Below, piece by piece: positions 10,233 to 20,955 of a DNA stretch of 64,000 nt. The notes under the pieces were generated by a model, which saw nothing but the letters and a program-made list of their open reading frames with translations, was not told the DNA's origin and did not search any database. Numbering within the stretch: the first letter of the stretch is position 1; the number at the start of each line of letters is the position of its first letter. Both the position numbers and the translations under genes were made by a program. Origin of the DNA: Cyathus striatus (lineage: Eukaryota > Basidiomycota > Agaricomycetes > Agaricales > Nidulariaceae); assembly GCA_025738555.1 (NCBI GenBank), contig JAOVFP010000009.1, positions 3,720,001 through 3,784,000 on the forward strand, written 5' to 3'.

Positions 10233-10790
10233 CTAAGTACTGTACTAACACAATCAATTTGGCAGTAACGCATAACGCACCTGCTGGGTGTGCCGAAATT
10301 TAAGGGTAAGTAACACATCTGAGGTAGAAATGCCGAATTTTCCTAAAATTTTTGCCCCCCCCAAAAAGTATTATTTTTAAGGTCTGTATTTTATCTAAAC
10401 TACCGTACAGGTTATTGTAGAACGTTAGCGTAGTTTGATGTGCATTAATTACTTGATTGAATAAGCATTCAATGCTTGTGCTTAAATGGCCAATGACTGG
10501 TTACAATATTCAAAGAAGTAAAATAATTGCACGCTAAGGGGATTTGAACCACCAGTCATACGACACTACAAGCAATATTCATCATAGAAACGTTACTTAC
10601 TGTACCATTTATCCGCTAGACAACATTACTTTAACTTTAAAGCTACATGTAACAATAAAAATACCTGACATGCCGAAAATTACAATATGTAACGCCTAAA
10701 ATCTTGAAGTGCCGAATGTATCTATGGGTTTGGGATGTAACGCACTGTGAAGGGTGCCGAATTGATTATGTTAGTACAGTAGTACTTGTT
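10233..10790. mobile_element. MITE upstream of the pseudokinase gene
   Basis: Inverted terminal sequences at about 10233-10264 and 10758-10790 match over roughly 30 bp with a 3-bp indel and a few substitutions. Inside, the motif TGCCGAA and the string 'taacgc' recur several times in both orientations. No coding sequence is visible. The target duplication is not clear. The element lies about 170 bp upstream of the kinase start codon and may have altered its promoter. Confidence 0.6.
10529..10621 (-). tRNA. tRNA-like sequence (pseudo-tRNA) inside the MITE
   Basis: The minus strand has an A-box-like 'TAGCGGATAAATGG' and a B-box 'GGTTCAAATCC' about 70 nt apart, the layout of a Pol III promoter in an intron-bearing tRNA. 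I could not pair a proper 7-bp acceptor stem, so it is more likely a degenerate or captured tRNA than a working one. Confidence 0.4.
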
Positions 10791-11093
10791 TAAAATCGCT
10801 CGAGTACGATGTTTCCGGGCTGTGAATCATCATTGAATATTAATGAGCGAACCACACTTCTGTATTATCCTCTTATTTGGCTTGGAAGAAGATCTTTAGG
10901 CCATCTTTAACTTCAAATCTACTTTCTGCGCTCAATGTAGTAATTATTATATCGTTCCAATGCAAGAACTGCACATTTGAGGCTTTGATTTAAGTTTTAT
11001 AAATATATATGTTTGCCACCGTCGATTCCTTCGGCGCTCCGCCTTCACTTGGCTTTCACACGAATGCAGTTCACGTTAGTGTCAATCTGACAG

Positions 11094-11100
11094 TATAAAA
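11094..11100 (+). promoter_or_regulatory. TATA box of the secreted-protein gene
   Basis: TATAAAA about 115 nt upstream of the ATG at 11213, in an otherwise gene-free interval (10791-11212). Confidence 0.45.
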
Positions 11101-11212
11101 AACCAAGCAGATACATGTTGGAACCCCAGCTGCGCTCACATCACTCTAGTGCTGGTCACAGAAGGCTACTTCCATTTTCTCTGTATTTCGACTTTAGAAT
11201 TCAGTTTTGAAC

Positions 11213-13537
11213 ATGCGTCCTATCATACTATTAACTCTGCCAGCCATTATCTTCGGAGCTGTTTCGGCACTCATTATTCCATCAGTCGATGGAATGTCGA
11301 AACGGGATCCATCTCGCACAGAAAGATTAATTGCTCACACAGGTATTACAACTCGGTACCAATTTTCATTAGTTCTTGCATGGTTTCGAAAACTGAAATC
11401 GTTCTACGTTAGCGACCAGAGGGACGTTGGCATCGGTGTGCGACAAGTTGACCCATCGACTCGATTTGACGATCTTGTTGCTCGCGAAATTTTCAACGCT
11501 GAAGGAAGGGCTCGCAAAACTGGACCGAAAGTGAAACCTAACCCACCCAAAATACTCTTCAGCGGTGGTGCAAGGAAGCATCTCTATGAGCTAGACCTTC
11601 ACGGAAAGGATCGGAAAAGGGTTAAGAAGTACCATAAAAATGTAGTTAAGCAAGAAATGAAAAAGCTGGGTGGCGACTCAGCTCAGATCAAGTGCGTTAT
11701 CCACTACTTCTCTGCAAAGCGTATACGTGTAAATGGAAAATACTTAGACACGGGCCTACAGATTTTGACGTTGCCCGGTTTTTGACGTTGCTTTGGTGAC
11801 GTTGCGTGACGTTGCTTTGGTGACGTTGCGTGACGTTGCTTATTTATTTTTGATGTTGCTACATATATTAGTGCTGAGGTCCTGTGTTCAAGTCCCACTG
11901 CGTAGTTAGTAATAAATACAATAAATAAGTAGGATTGCACAAGATGGATGTTCTTTCATTTTAATAATATATATTACCACTGGATGGGGGGTGGGGAGAG
12001 GGTATAACAAATAATACTTACAATCCCACAGTGAAATACATATATTTTGTCACTTGTGTACAACATTTCTAATATTATTTAGATTTTAGCTGGCTGGTAG
12101 TTTTGTAAATTTATGATATATACTATTACTAATAACAAGTAAAGATTGGTAGAGATACATGCACTCTACTCATTTTTATACAAGTTACAGAAATCTGAAA
12201 ATAAGGATTTTGACGTTGCCTGTGACGTTGCCTGACGTTGCCAATCTGAGAATTGACGTTGCCGTGACGTTGCTTGACGTTGCTTGCGTTGCCGGACGTT
12301 GCCTGACGTTGCTGACGTTGCTGTGACGTTGCCGGATGGCGTTGCCGTGACGTTGCCGGACGTTGCCAGACGTTGCCTGTGACGTTGCTGACGTTGCCTG
12401 TGACGTTGCTGACGTTGCCTGTGACGTTGCTGACGTTGCCATCACGCATCACACTACATTGATGCGTTTTCCCACGCTTGCTGACCATGCGGAGACTCTT
12501 CAATAATACTTACTAGATAGTAAAATAAGTAGATACACACTATCAAAGTGACTTAATGTACTTCTATGGTGTACATAGGGGCTTATATAAGTTAAATTTT
12601 CAACACATTCCGCTGTCATTAAGTTAATCAACCCAGAGAAGTGATAGAATGACAGTACATTGTTAAGCTCTTCATTAGTATTGGTACTAGTGGCATAAGA
12701 AATCTGAATTTATAACTAATAAGAGATAGTGCATAAATCACTTTCTATGATATTCATGATGTATATGTTTATAGTACAGGTCTAGCAAATGTTGTTGAAG
12801 TCTCCGCGCATCGAGAAAGCGTGGGAAAATAACCTTCGCATGCGATACAACATAAAGAACAGAAGCCCCGAGGGCAATTTGCGGGCTAAAATGTCATTAT
12901 AAGTGTCCCTAAATCTCATGATAACAATTAAATTGACCCGAAAACCACGTATTTTTTTTTCACAACATTTTTTGTTCAACAGTATTTTCCACACTTAATT
13001 GAAAAACCCCACATCGCAACAACCCAATGTACATGTGAATTCTGGCTTGCCATTTGGATCTCCAGACGTAAGTAAATTATATATGTGAAGAGTATGAGAG
13101 AGTATGGCATATGAATGTCCCGACTTACCACCTCTTCATGGGCACTTTGCTGCACTGGCGTTGCTGTGACGTTGCCTGGCGTTGCGTGACGTTGCCGCGC
13201 GAGAATTGACGTTGCCTCACTGGCAACGCCACGGCAACGTCAAAATCCGGGCAACGTCAAAATCTAGTAGCCCCTTAGACACTTGGCGCATGATGTTGGA
13301 ACCGTTGATCCAAAATCGCATATAACGGCTAATCTCTGGGATAAGGACAATAAAGCTATTAAAAGCACGTATGGTACACCGCCCAAGAAGACAAACATGC
13401 ACCATCTCTACACTGGATCCAAACCTTTGCCGAAGGTGTACACCAATGCAGTCGATAATAATATGAAAAAGAAAGCTCTAAACGGGGATAAAGTTGCATT
13501 GGAATACGTTAAGAAGCACGGCATAGTTGTGTACTAA
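11213..13537 (+). CDS. Small secreted basic protein, intron invaded by a transposon
   Basis: Exon 1 is 11213-11691 and exon 2 is 13279-13537; together 738 nt, in phase, 245 residues. The N-terminus is a signal peptide ('MRPIILLTLPAIIFGAVSA'), followed by a basic, lysine-rich chain of no recognised family ('GARKHLYELDLHGKDRKRVK', later 'TNAVDNNMKKKALNGDK'). The original intron starts GTGCGT at 11692 and was 56 nt, ending TTAG. A 1.52-kb element sits exactly at that 3' splice site. Its 8-bp duplication TTAGACAC gives two copies of the acceptor (11744-11747 and 13275-13278). If the distal copy is used the whole element is removed as one intron of 1587 nt. If the proximal copy is used, translation runs into the element. 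Confidence 0.65.
11752..13274. mobile_element. hAT-like non-autonomous element, 1523 bp
   Basis: Flanked by the 8-bp direct repeat TTAGACAC (11744-11751 and 13275-13282), the size typical of hAT elements. Both ends begin GGG(G)C-CTAC and then share 'AGATTTTGACGTTGCCCGG' in inverted orientation. Both subterminal regions are packed with TGACGTTGC. No transposase is present. Open frames inside (12129-12503, 12185-12445) are translations of the repeat and are not genes. A B-box-like 'TGTTCAAGTCC' occurs near 11883. Confidence 0.85.
12207..12440 (+). repeat. TGACGTTGC repeat cluster
   Basis: About twenty irregularly spaced copies of (T)GACGTTGC, mostly 9-19 bp apart, all in the same orientation. 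Smaller clusters lie near both element ends (11766-11840, and 13160-13260 where both orientations occur). They look like transposase-binding repeats. TGACGT is also the core of CREB/ATF sites. Confidence 0.85.
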
Positions 13538-13926
13538 CTAGTACACGTACGTACGCTGTTACTTATTGTATATAGTCAATGGAATTGGAAGTTTGTTGGA
13601 AGCGCATTTTATAAGATTAAGAACTCGGATAATTATCTAAAACTTATTTTTTAATGTTTTCCAATGATTTGTACGTTTGAACCGCAGGATATGGTAATAT
13701 GAGGATCTTGGATAAATCATCAGATCTCCACTTGATTGGCTGGAGTCATTCTGAATTCCTGTAACACGTTGACTGCTTATATGTACTTGTCACGGTAACA
13801 ACCCCTCAGGCCTCAGGCCTCAACGTTCAACCACAGTCAACTACCCAGCCCTCTCCCTCGTTGCACTCGAGCTATCTACTACCCTCACCCTGTAATTGAT
13901 TAATAGGTGTTGTGGCACTGCAACTT
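13538..13926. other. No gene seen
   Basis: Spacer between the secreted-protein gene and the next element. 'ctcaggcctcaggcctc' near 13805 is a tiny tandem duplication. Confidence 0.5.
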
Positions 13927-13935
13927 GATATTAGC

Positions 13936-16900
13936 GGGCCGTCAACTTTTCGAGTTACCGGTAACTCGAATGGAACTCGATTGGAACTCGACTAGAACTC
14001 GACTTCGGAACTCACCTGTAACTTGAAAAGTGTAAAATGTATGGTATATGACAGACATTCCAACACTGCTATGGATTGCTAGATTAATGCTTACTCGCTA
14101 TTGCGCCTCCGCACTCATTATTTCCCACGCCCCTGAATGTCGATCATTAATTTGATCTGTCCATCAAATTGATCAATGAGTGCCGCACGTTGTTTTCCGC
14201 GGCGCGTTTGATCGCGTTCATGTGCCTCGTCATCGTCATAAACAGTGAGCACCCATTATTTTCATTTCTGGTTGAGTTCTTGGGTGATTCCTCTCAATTT
14301 TTTTTGTGAATATGAATGTATATTAAATGCTTTGACAGTATAGCTAAACTACCTATGAAATAGTATGAAAAGCTGAAATTATTATTATTCATATAATATT
14401 TTCTATAAGCACAGTACATGATATTTATGCAACTAAGATGTTATATTACATACAAAATAAATAACTCCACATTGTACAAAAAAAATCACAGGAAAAATCG
14501 AAAAACTGAGAGAAGAACACACAAAATATGCGCTCACTGTTGAGCACGATGATGGAAGAAGTGCGACGCGATCACCATCAATGCATCGGAAGTGAGTGGA
14601 ATGATCGGGGATTTGATGGATGATGTGATGGCGCTATTTTTACACATCCGCGGCGGCAGGGGTGGGCGCGGGAAACAACGAGCTAAGGGATCACAACAAC
14701 AATGAGCACAATCATAAAGTATGGGTTTTTTGTTATGGAACTTGAGGAACTTAAGTTAGACACTCGACTGGAACTTAAGTGGAACTCGAATGGAACTCGA
14801 CTCAAATTTGAGTGGAGTTGAGTGGCATTTTCCACTCGAAGGTAACTTGATGGTAACTTACCTTCCACTCGAATTTAGCATAAGTGAGGAACTTAACTCC
14901 ACTCGACTGACACTCGAAAAAATTATAAGTGAGAAACTCGACTCAACTCGATGGAACTCAACTTTCACTCAAAAAATAATCGAGGAACTCGACTCGACTC
15001 GATGGAACTTAACTTTCACTCAAATAAAATAAGCGAGAAACTTAACTTTTACTTGAAAAATAAGCAAGTTTTAAAATTGTATTGTATGGAGTACCTTACA
15101 ATAATACATAGAGTAGTTTGCATTGTTTCCCGCCCCCCCGCTCACTGTTTCCCACGCATATAATTCAATGTTTACTCATTTCACATTAATTGCACATCCT
15201 CATTGTTGCCCGCACCTCCGCTCATAATTTCCCACGCTTCCGCTTAACATATTGCGCCTACATACTTTCGCGCTCAATGTTTCCCACTCTCTGCTGCTAT
15301 CATTCTGACCTCTACTCATTATTTCCCGCCCTCCCGCTCCTAATTTCCCACGCATCCGCTTATTATTTCTGCTGTCCACTGCTGTCCGCTTCCCGCTGAG
15401 CATTTCCCACGCTTTCGCTTCTCCTTTAATTATTATTTCCTGCCTTCCCTTCTGCTCGCAATTTTATCATTTCCCGCCCTTCTCCTTATAGTTTCCCACG
15501 CTTCCGCTTCTGCTGTTCACTGCTGTCCGCATCCCCACTCAACATTTTCCCACGCTATCGCTTGTTATTCCGACCTCTATTTATTATTTCCCTCCCTCCC
15601 ATTCGCAATTTCCCACGCATTTCATCATTTCCCGCCCTCCCGCTCTTATTTTCCCATGCCTCCGCTCTTATTTTCCCTCACAACTAATACACTTTTCTAA
15701 ACAAATCACATAATCTGTACAAAGCATGGAACATATATAATAAAAGACTAAATACATATATAACTCGCATTTTTATAAGTTTATTTACATTAGTACTTAG
15801 TATAATATGGCCTACTAAATGTATAACAGCTTATATTAAGTGATGCAAAAAGATTGAAATAAAAAGAGCAAGAATTGAGCTTAAAATTCAGAAAAGACTT
15901 GCTCACTGTTGAACATGATGAGCATTGGTGATAAGGAAGAGTGCACATCAAAAATCACGCAATGTGTGGACATCGCAGTGATGAATATTTGTGTATGATA
16001 GATGTGATGGTTCAACACTGCATGCAAACAGAAGTAAATAAAGGCGGGCAGAGTGCGTGGGAAATGTAGATTAAATCAGGTGGGGTGCAGGACAGAGCTG
16101 TGGTAGCAATAGTAGTGATTAGTTTATAGTTATTGTATAATTGAAATTTTGAAACTTGAATTTGAAGGAACTCGAAAGGAACTTGAAAATTACTGAGGAA
16201 CTTAACTCGAGAGAACTCAACTCTCAGAAAAAAATTAACAAAGAACTTAAGTCGACTCGAAAAATTTAACTTGAGGGAACTCGACTTACACTCACTAAAA
16301 AATTAGTAAGGAACTTAACTTAACTCGAGAGAACTCAACTTTCAGAAAAAAAATTAGTGAGGAACTTAAGTCCACTCGAAAAACTTAACTTTCACTCAGA
16401 TAATAGTATTAGTAATTAGTTTATACTTACTTTACACTTGAAATTTTGAAACTTGAATTTGAGGGAACTTGACTTACACTCACTAAAAAATTAGTGAAGA
16501 ACTTAAGTACATGTGCAAAACCTTGTGGAGCCCCGCGCCTGAAACAGTCAAGGACTGTACAGACCTCTGCCATCACGCGCTATTGATGCGCGCATCAGAA
16601 AGAGCCGGTAACTCCGGATCTATTTATAACAAGCACTCACTAAAGATAGCGCGTGTCCCATAATAGTACTGTGGCCACGGCAAATATGGTGCCGCTGAAA
16701 CACAGTATTAATGCATAGTTTGCCACATGGAGGGTGTTCTATATCTCCCGGGTATTGTCGATAGTCTTAGCAGTAGTACACTTACACTATTTACCTACAC
16801 CATACAGCCGAGTCTAATTACAATATATAAGTAGTTTAGGTTAGCTAGAGGAGAGCAAGGGGCCATCAACTTTTTGGGTTACTGATAAGTTATAAATTGA

Positions 16901-17261
16901 ATGGAACTTAAGAACTCGACTTTCACTGGAAAAATATAAGGTGTTAACTTAACTTGATCTGAGGGAACTCAACTTTCACTCAAAAAAAAATAAGCAAGGA
17001 ACTTAAGTTTACTCGAGAGAACTCGACTTTCACCAAAAAAAATAAGCAAGGAACTTAAGTCCACTCAAGGGAACTCGACTTTCATCAAAAAAAAAAATCG
17101 GGGAACTCGAGTCCACTCGAAATAAGAAAATGGCCACTTGAGGAAACTTAACTTTGACTCGAAAAAGTTAAGCAAACTCAATAGTGGAACTCGACTATAA
17201 CTTAAGTGAGACTCGACTTTAACTCGAAAAACTCGACAGGAACTCGAAAAGTTTGCAGCCC
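13936..17261. mobile_element. Long-TIR element with 9-bp duplication, copy 1 (3.3 kb, composite)
   Basis: Flanked by GATATTAGC at 13927-13935 and 17262-17270. The ends are inverted (GGGC-CGTCAAC and GGGC-TGCAAAC, both followed by TTTTCGAGTT). Wide subterminal regions (13950-14030, 14740-15060, 16150-16510, 16900-17260) are arrays of GAACTCGAC/GAACTTAAC-type words in both orientations. The rest matches copy 2 (32810-34671) block for block, except for about 1.4 kb of extra sequence (15120-16500) and a second element-like end 'GGGCCATCAACTTTTT' near 16860. A 9-bp duplication and long TIRs suggest a Mutator-like non-autonomous family. No transposase is seen. Confidence 0.8.
15115..15670 (+). repeat. 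Irregular TTTCCC(A/G)CGC / TTTCCCGCC repeat field
   Basis: About fourteen copies of TTTCCCACGC or TTTCCCGCC within 550 bp, separated by pyrimidine-rich spacers with 'cgct' words. It is inside the extra segment of element copy 1 and absent from copy 2. The words resemble E2F-type sites, but a repeat of transposon origin is the simpler reading. Confidence 0.7.
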
Positions 17262-17496
17262 GATATTAGCATGACAGCTAACAAAGTGCCCACAGCAGGT
17301 TCGCCAATATCAGTCCCTTCTCCTCTCAGCTCTCGAGTCCTGCCGTTGCAACCCTCCTCAACAGTCTAACAACTACTATAATTCATTACTACAATCCACC
17401 TATGTACATACAACCAATGACCAATAGCTACACGAATCACACTTCAAGATGTCTCTGTGCAAAGTCTCAATCTAATTTTGCTGCTAAGCTACATCA

Positions 17497-18135
17497 TATC
17501 CAGGGACTTGAGAGGGGGCTGCCATCTCTAAGGATGGCCAGTTTGTCGGTGATCCTGAAGAGGTAGCAAAGGGCGATGCAACGGCGAATGATACCGAGAT
17601 ACCGAGGCTCTGAAGATCGTCTTTGTCAAGGCAAGCTATTGTTCTGTACACGAAAGTCTGAGAAAACTTCTTACCCTCTATCCTTCCATTAGTGCGACGA
17701 TTGCAAAATCTTCTTCTTCGATGCCAGAACGTACATCGTTACTTAGACTATCACTATTCCCCGTGGATATCGTGTCATAGGAGAATGGGATGTCATTCGC
17801 GTTGGTAGGTTAGCTCGCAAGGCGATACTAAACCAACCCAGTGTGCATAGCGACTTTGAACAGGCAGATTTTTTGAGGATGAACGGTGGACTAGTGAGGA
17901 GAGTAAATGTCGAAGATGAGGTTTGTCTCTTTTTGTCTTCTTTGACCATTCCTTTCTCTTGCGTCTCTATCTACCCTATCCTTCACCCATAATCCCTTTT
18001 CTCATTACATATCCCATTCCTACTTTCATGCTCGTCTCATTCGTACTAACTACATACAACCTACAGCACCCTCTAACACAGGACCCCCTGATCAGCATCC
18101 ACCGCACAACGCACGAAAAGCACCCAGATCTTTAA
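17497..18135 (+). pseudogene. Broken GH55 / pectate-lyase-like beta-helix fragment
   Basis: Short stretches resemble the N-terminal repeat of fungal GH55 exo-beta-1,3-glucanases: 'EEVAKGDATANDTE', then in another frame 'ALKIVFVKAS', then 'CKIFFFDARTYIVT', a stop codon, and 'TITIPRGYRVIGEWDVI'. In that family these segments are continuous (KGDG-x-NDT-EAL and FFDAGTY-x-VTDTI-x-IP). An 8-bp tandem duplication (ATACCGAG twice, near 17590) causes the first frame change, and a TAG near 17748 replaces the usual aspartate. Downstream, a possible intron (about 17920-18065) leads to a last exon ending 'TTHEKHPDL'. That part is not GH55 and may come from another gene. Confidence 0.4.
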
Positions 18136-18781
18136 GTTGAACCTGATGCATCATAAGATTTATGATAAGCTAAGATTTGGATGTTATTCTCTCATTCGAT
18201 TTCGTATGTAAAGATTTCAGATTCGGGCTGCATATAGGCAGTGGACTGTTGTGGTTAGGGCATTGTTTTAGCTCGATTTTTGTATATAAAGGCGTCGCTT
18301 ATTGGCTTGTTAGTCATAGTAAAGGATGATGATGACCGAGTTTTGTGAAATACCTTGCTTTCAGTCGGGCTAAAAGTTATTAATACTGCCAAGGTTATGT
18401 GTTTTCGACGTTAGATAAAACATGTAGAACAATTCTGTAATACTCTATCGTACCGTTACAAAGTTGCAGTTTCGTAGTTTGGTAAATTTCGGAAAACGGG
18501 TTAGATACTTCAGGATTTAAACATTGTTACTGTGTAAACCTCCGGTGAGTAGTCCCTCTCCGAAAAATCAAGATGGGTGATATATAATAAAGTAAGCTAG
18601 TAGCTATGTATGATGGTTGAGTACAAATTGTATAATTTGTAACACCAAGTGACCAATTGACTACCGTGTGAACGCCACATCACCACGTGTGACGTGATGA
18701 CTAAGTAATGAAAAGCACGTGCATCCTTTCATATCAACTTGAATCAGTACCAATCCTTCCCTCTCCATTTACCTGCCAGAA

Positions 18782-20235
18782 ATGGATCCTCTCTTCCCCG
18801 CATCCACATCAAGCTCCTACAACTCAACCATATTGAAAAGATATATTGAGCTACCACCCGAAATCATTCACCACATCCTACTTCAACTTCAAACGCTCGG
18901 TTACTCTCACCAATGCACTGCAGCCCTCCAAAGCTGTGCGCTCGTATCGCGGATGTTTCTTGACATCTCACATCCTATCCTTTTTCGACATACCACCGTA
19001 TCAACAGCATCGACCAAATCATTTTTAAATCTTCTTCAATCGAATCCTAATATTGTGTCCTATGTCCACCATCTGAGATTTACAATCTCTCACAATGGCT
19101 CGAGCGAGCTCTTTCCCAAAATTATCGATCTAGTTCGCCAAACTCTACGTGAACTCACAGTCGTCGAACCTAGTGGCTACCTGACGGGGGGTGATTATGA
19201 TTCTGTAGAAACACATCCGTGCCTGACAAAAGGAATCCAGTATATACTGCAAGAGGGGGATCTGGAGAAGTTCACCCTGCAGCGCATGGATTTCCCATCG
19301 ATGAACTCCTTGCAGGAGTTATTCCGTTATGGGTGTGGCGAAAATGGCAGGCTAAACACACTGGACTTCTACAGGACATCCATGGATGAAGACATGGAAT
19401 TTATTCCCAAGCGATCAGCTATTTCTCATCCAGTGAACATGTCAAGAAGAGTGAAACCTGAAGCTCTAGTTATACCTTTATCAATCTGGAGAGGGTGGAA
19501 GGCTCTAGTTAATTGGCTTATTGATCCAAGATGTGCAATCGATCTGTCTGCACTGAAGGAATTACGATTGATTTGCTCCACAATAAAAGATATGGCCTAT
19601 TTTGCACCGTACTGTGAAGCTATAAATCTCGGAACGACGGTGGAGAGGCTGAAGTTGGAAATACGTAAGCAAAATCTCTTTTTTAATTTGCTTTGAGTCT
19701 CGTAAATGCTTTTTATGCAGGACAAACAGAAGATTCCCTCGTGAACGTCACACTAGCTCCATTTTGTTCCCTTCATTCATTTGAGATACACTGTGATTCG
19801 TTCCAAGGTAAAGATCATATAGCATTTTTACCACACCTTCTATCAACGTTATCTTCTGATAACCGTATCGAAACCATTATACTTTCTTGGGAGCTTGATA
19901 CCGGGGACAACGACTCATTCCTTTCATTGAGACCACATACTCTACATGAAAGCGATCAGACCTGGAATATAGTGGACGATATTCTCTGCAGTCGAAAATT
20001 CCTGACCCTGCAGCGGTTAAAACTGAAAGTATCTTATTGGTCATGTATCAGTAATTGGTTCGTTCGCACACAAGAAGAATTGGGGCGTGTGGTTTCGAGA
20101 TACTTGCCTGGATGTTCAGACAAGGGGATAGTTGAAATCGATGTAGTGGAACTTCGAGAATATTGCGGACCAATCACTGCTTCGATTAATAGTAGATGCT
20201 ACGTTTGCAGTCGACACACGAAAAGCTGGAGATAA
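18782..20235 (+). CDS. F-box protein
   Basis: Two exons, 18782-19664 and 19721-20235, with a 56-nt intron (GTAAGC...TGCAG); the join is in phase and gives 465 residues. An F-box-like helix pair lies near the N-terminus: 'IELPPEIIHHILLQL' (about 21-35) then 'AALQSCALVSRMFLDISHPI' (about 45-64). This is the usual opening of the large agaricomycete F-box family. The remainder has leucine-rich, weakly repeating segments ('ALKELRLICS', 'LKLEIRQTE', 'LKLKVSYWS') as in substrate-binding regions of these proteins. By family, it would link a substrate to an SCF ubiquitin ligase; the substrate is unknown. A GTGAGT...TTTTCAG pair at 20243-20294 looks like a 3'-UTR intron. Confidence 0.8.
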
Positions 20236-20238
20236 AAA

Positions 20239-20683
20239 TTATGTGAGTCGTCTTCCAACTATGCATTTACCATAATTTTTAATTGTGTTTTCAGATTGTG
20301 GCTGCAGTAGAATATAAAAGCTCTGAATTGCAACGGTGGTAGTATAGTTATCTTTGGCAAGGTCAAATGACACGGTACATATCATATCCTCTGTTGCAAT
20401 ATTTAGTTTCCTCTCGTTCTTATACATCGGATAATTTCCCTGAAACCCAGAATGCACAGTGAAAACTAAGAAAGTTATCGTGAAATACAATACTGAGCGA
20501 ACCTTGCTGTATTTGGACCTGTAGTTCACCTAATCCCGCTCCGATGAATCTTATAGGTATGAAAGAAGCCTCCTCCTGGGACCTGTAATACTTTGGGATC
20601 TGACTCTCGTTATTATCGTCGATAATTGCCAAGCCTTGAGGTTTAAATGTTTGTGATTTACAGCACGGCACGGCTGGAAGCAT
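20239..20683 (-). CDS. Possible small protein convergent with the F-box gene
   Basis: Two exons (20683-20519 and 20439-20239) join in phase through a 79-nt intron beginning GTCCAA and ending TTTCAG, giving 121 residues. The second half reads plausibly ('KLNIATEDMICTVSFDLAKD', 'NYTTTVAIQSFYILLQPQSE'). The family is not recognised and there is no clear signal peptide. Its stop lies only 3 bp from the F-box stop on the other strand, and its last exon overlaps the F-box gene's apparent 3'-UTR intron. It could therefore be antisense chance rather than a gene. Confidence 0.35.
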
Positions 20684-20955
20684 TGTCTCCGATCAACTTT
20701 GTGCTGTTTGATGAAAGATGGTTGCACGTGTAAAATAGTTTATTGCCTTTTTGTGTTGATTTAAATTTTATCATACTAGGAATTCAATTAATCAGTTGTT
20801 TAAACTCAAATATTTCAGCGGCTTTGACTCAGTTTAATAGAATTCAATTCAATGATTCATATGAATTAAACTTAATTGTTCAAGTTCACTATAAATACTT
20901 ACTCTGAAGAAGAGCTCTTTTCTTTAAACTTCAGGTCGCTTCAGGTCCATTATTT

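Noticed and set aside
10529..10621. Functional tRNA gene
   Set aside because: A- and B-boxes are present but no acceptor stem or clear anticodon arm can be drawn.
12129..12503. Open frames rich in 'SNVTGNV' and 'TSATSQA' repeats
   Set aside because: They are translations of the TGACGTTGC repeat array inside a non-autonomous element.
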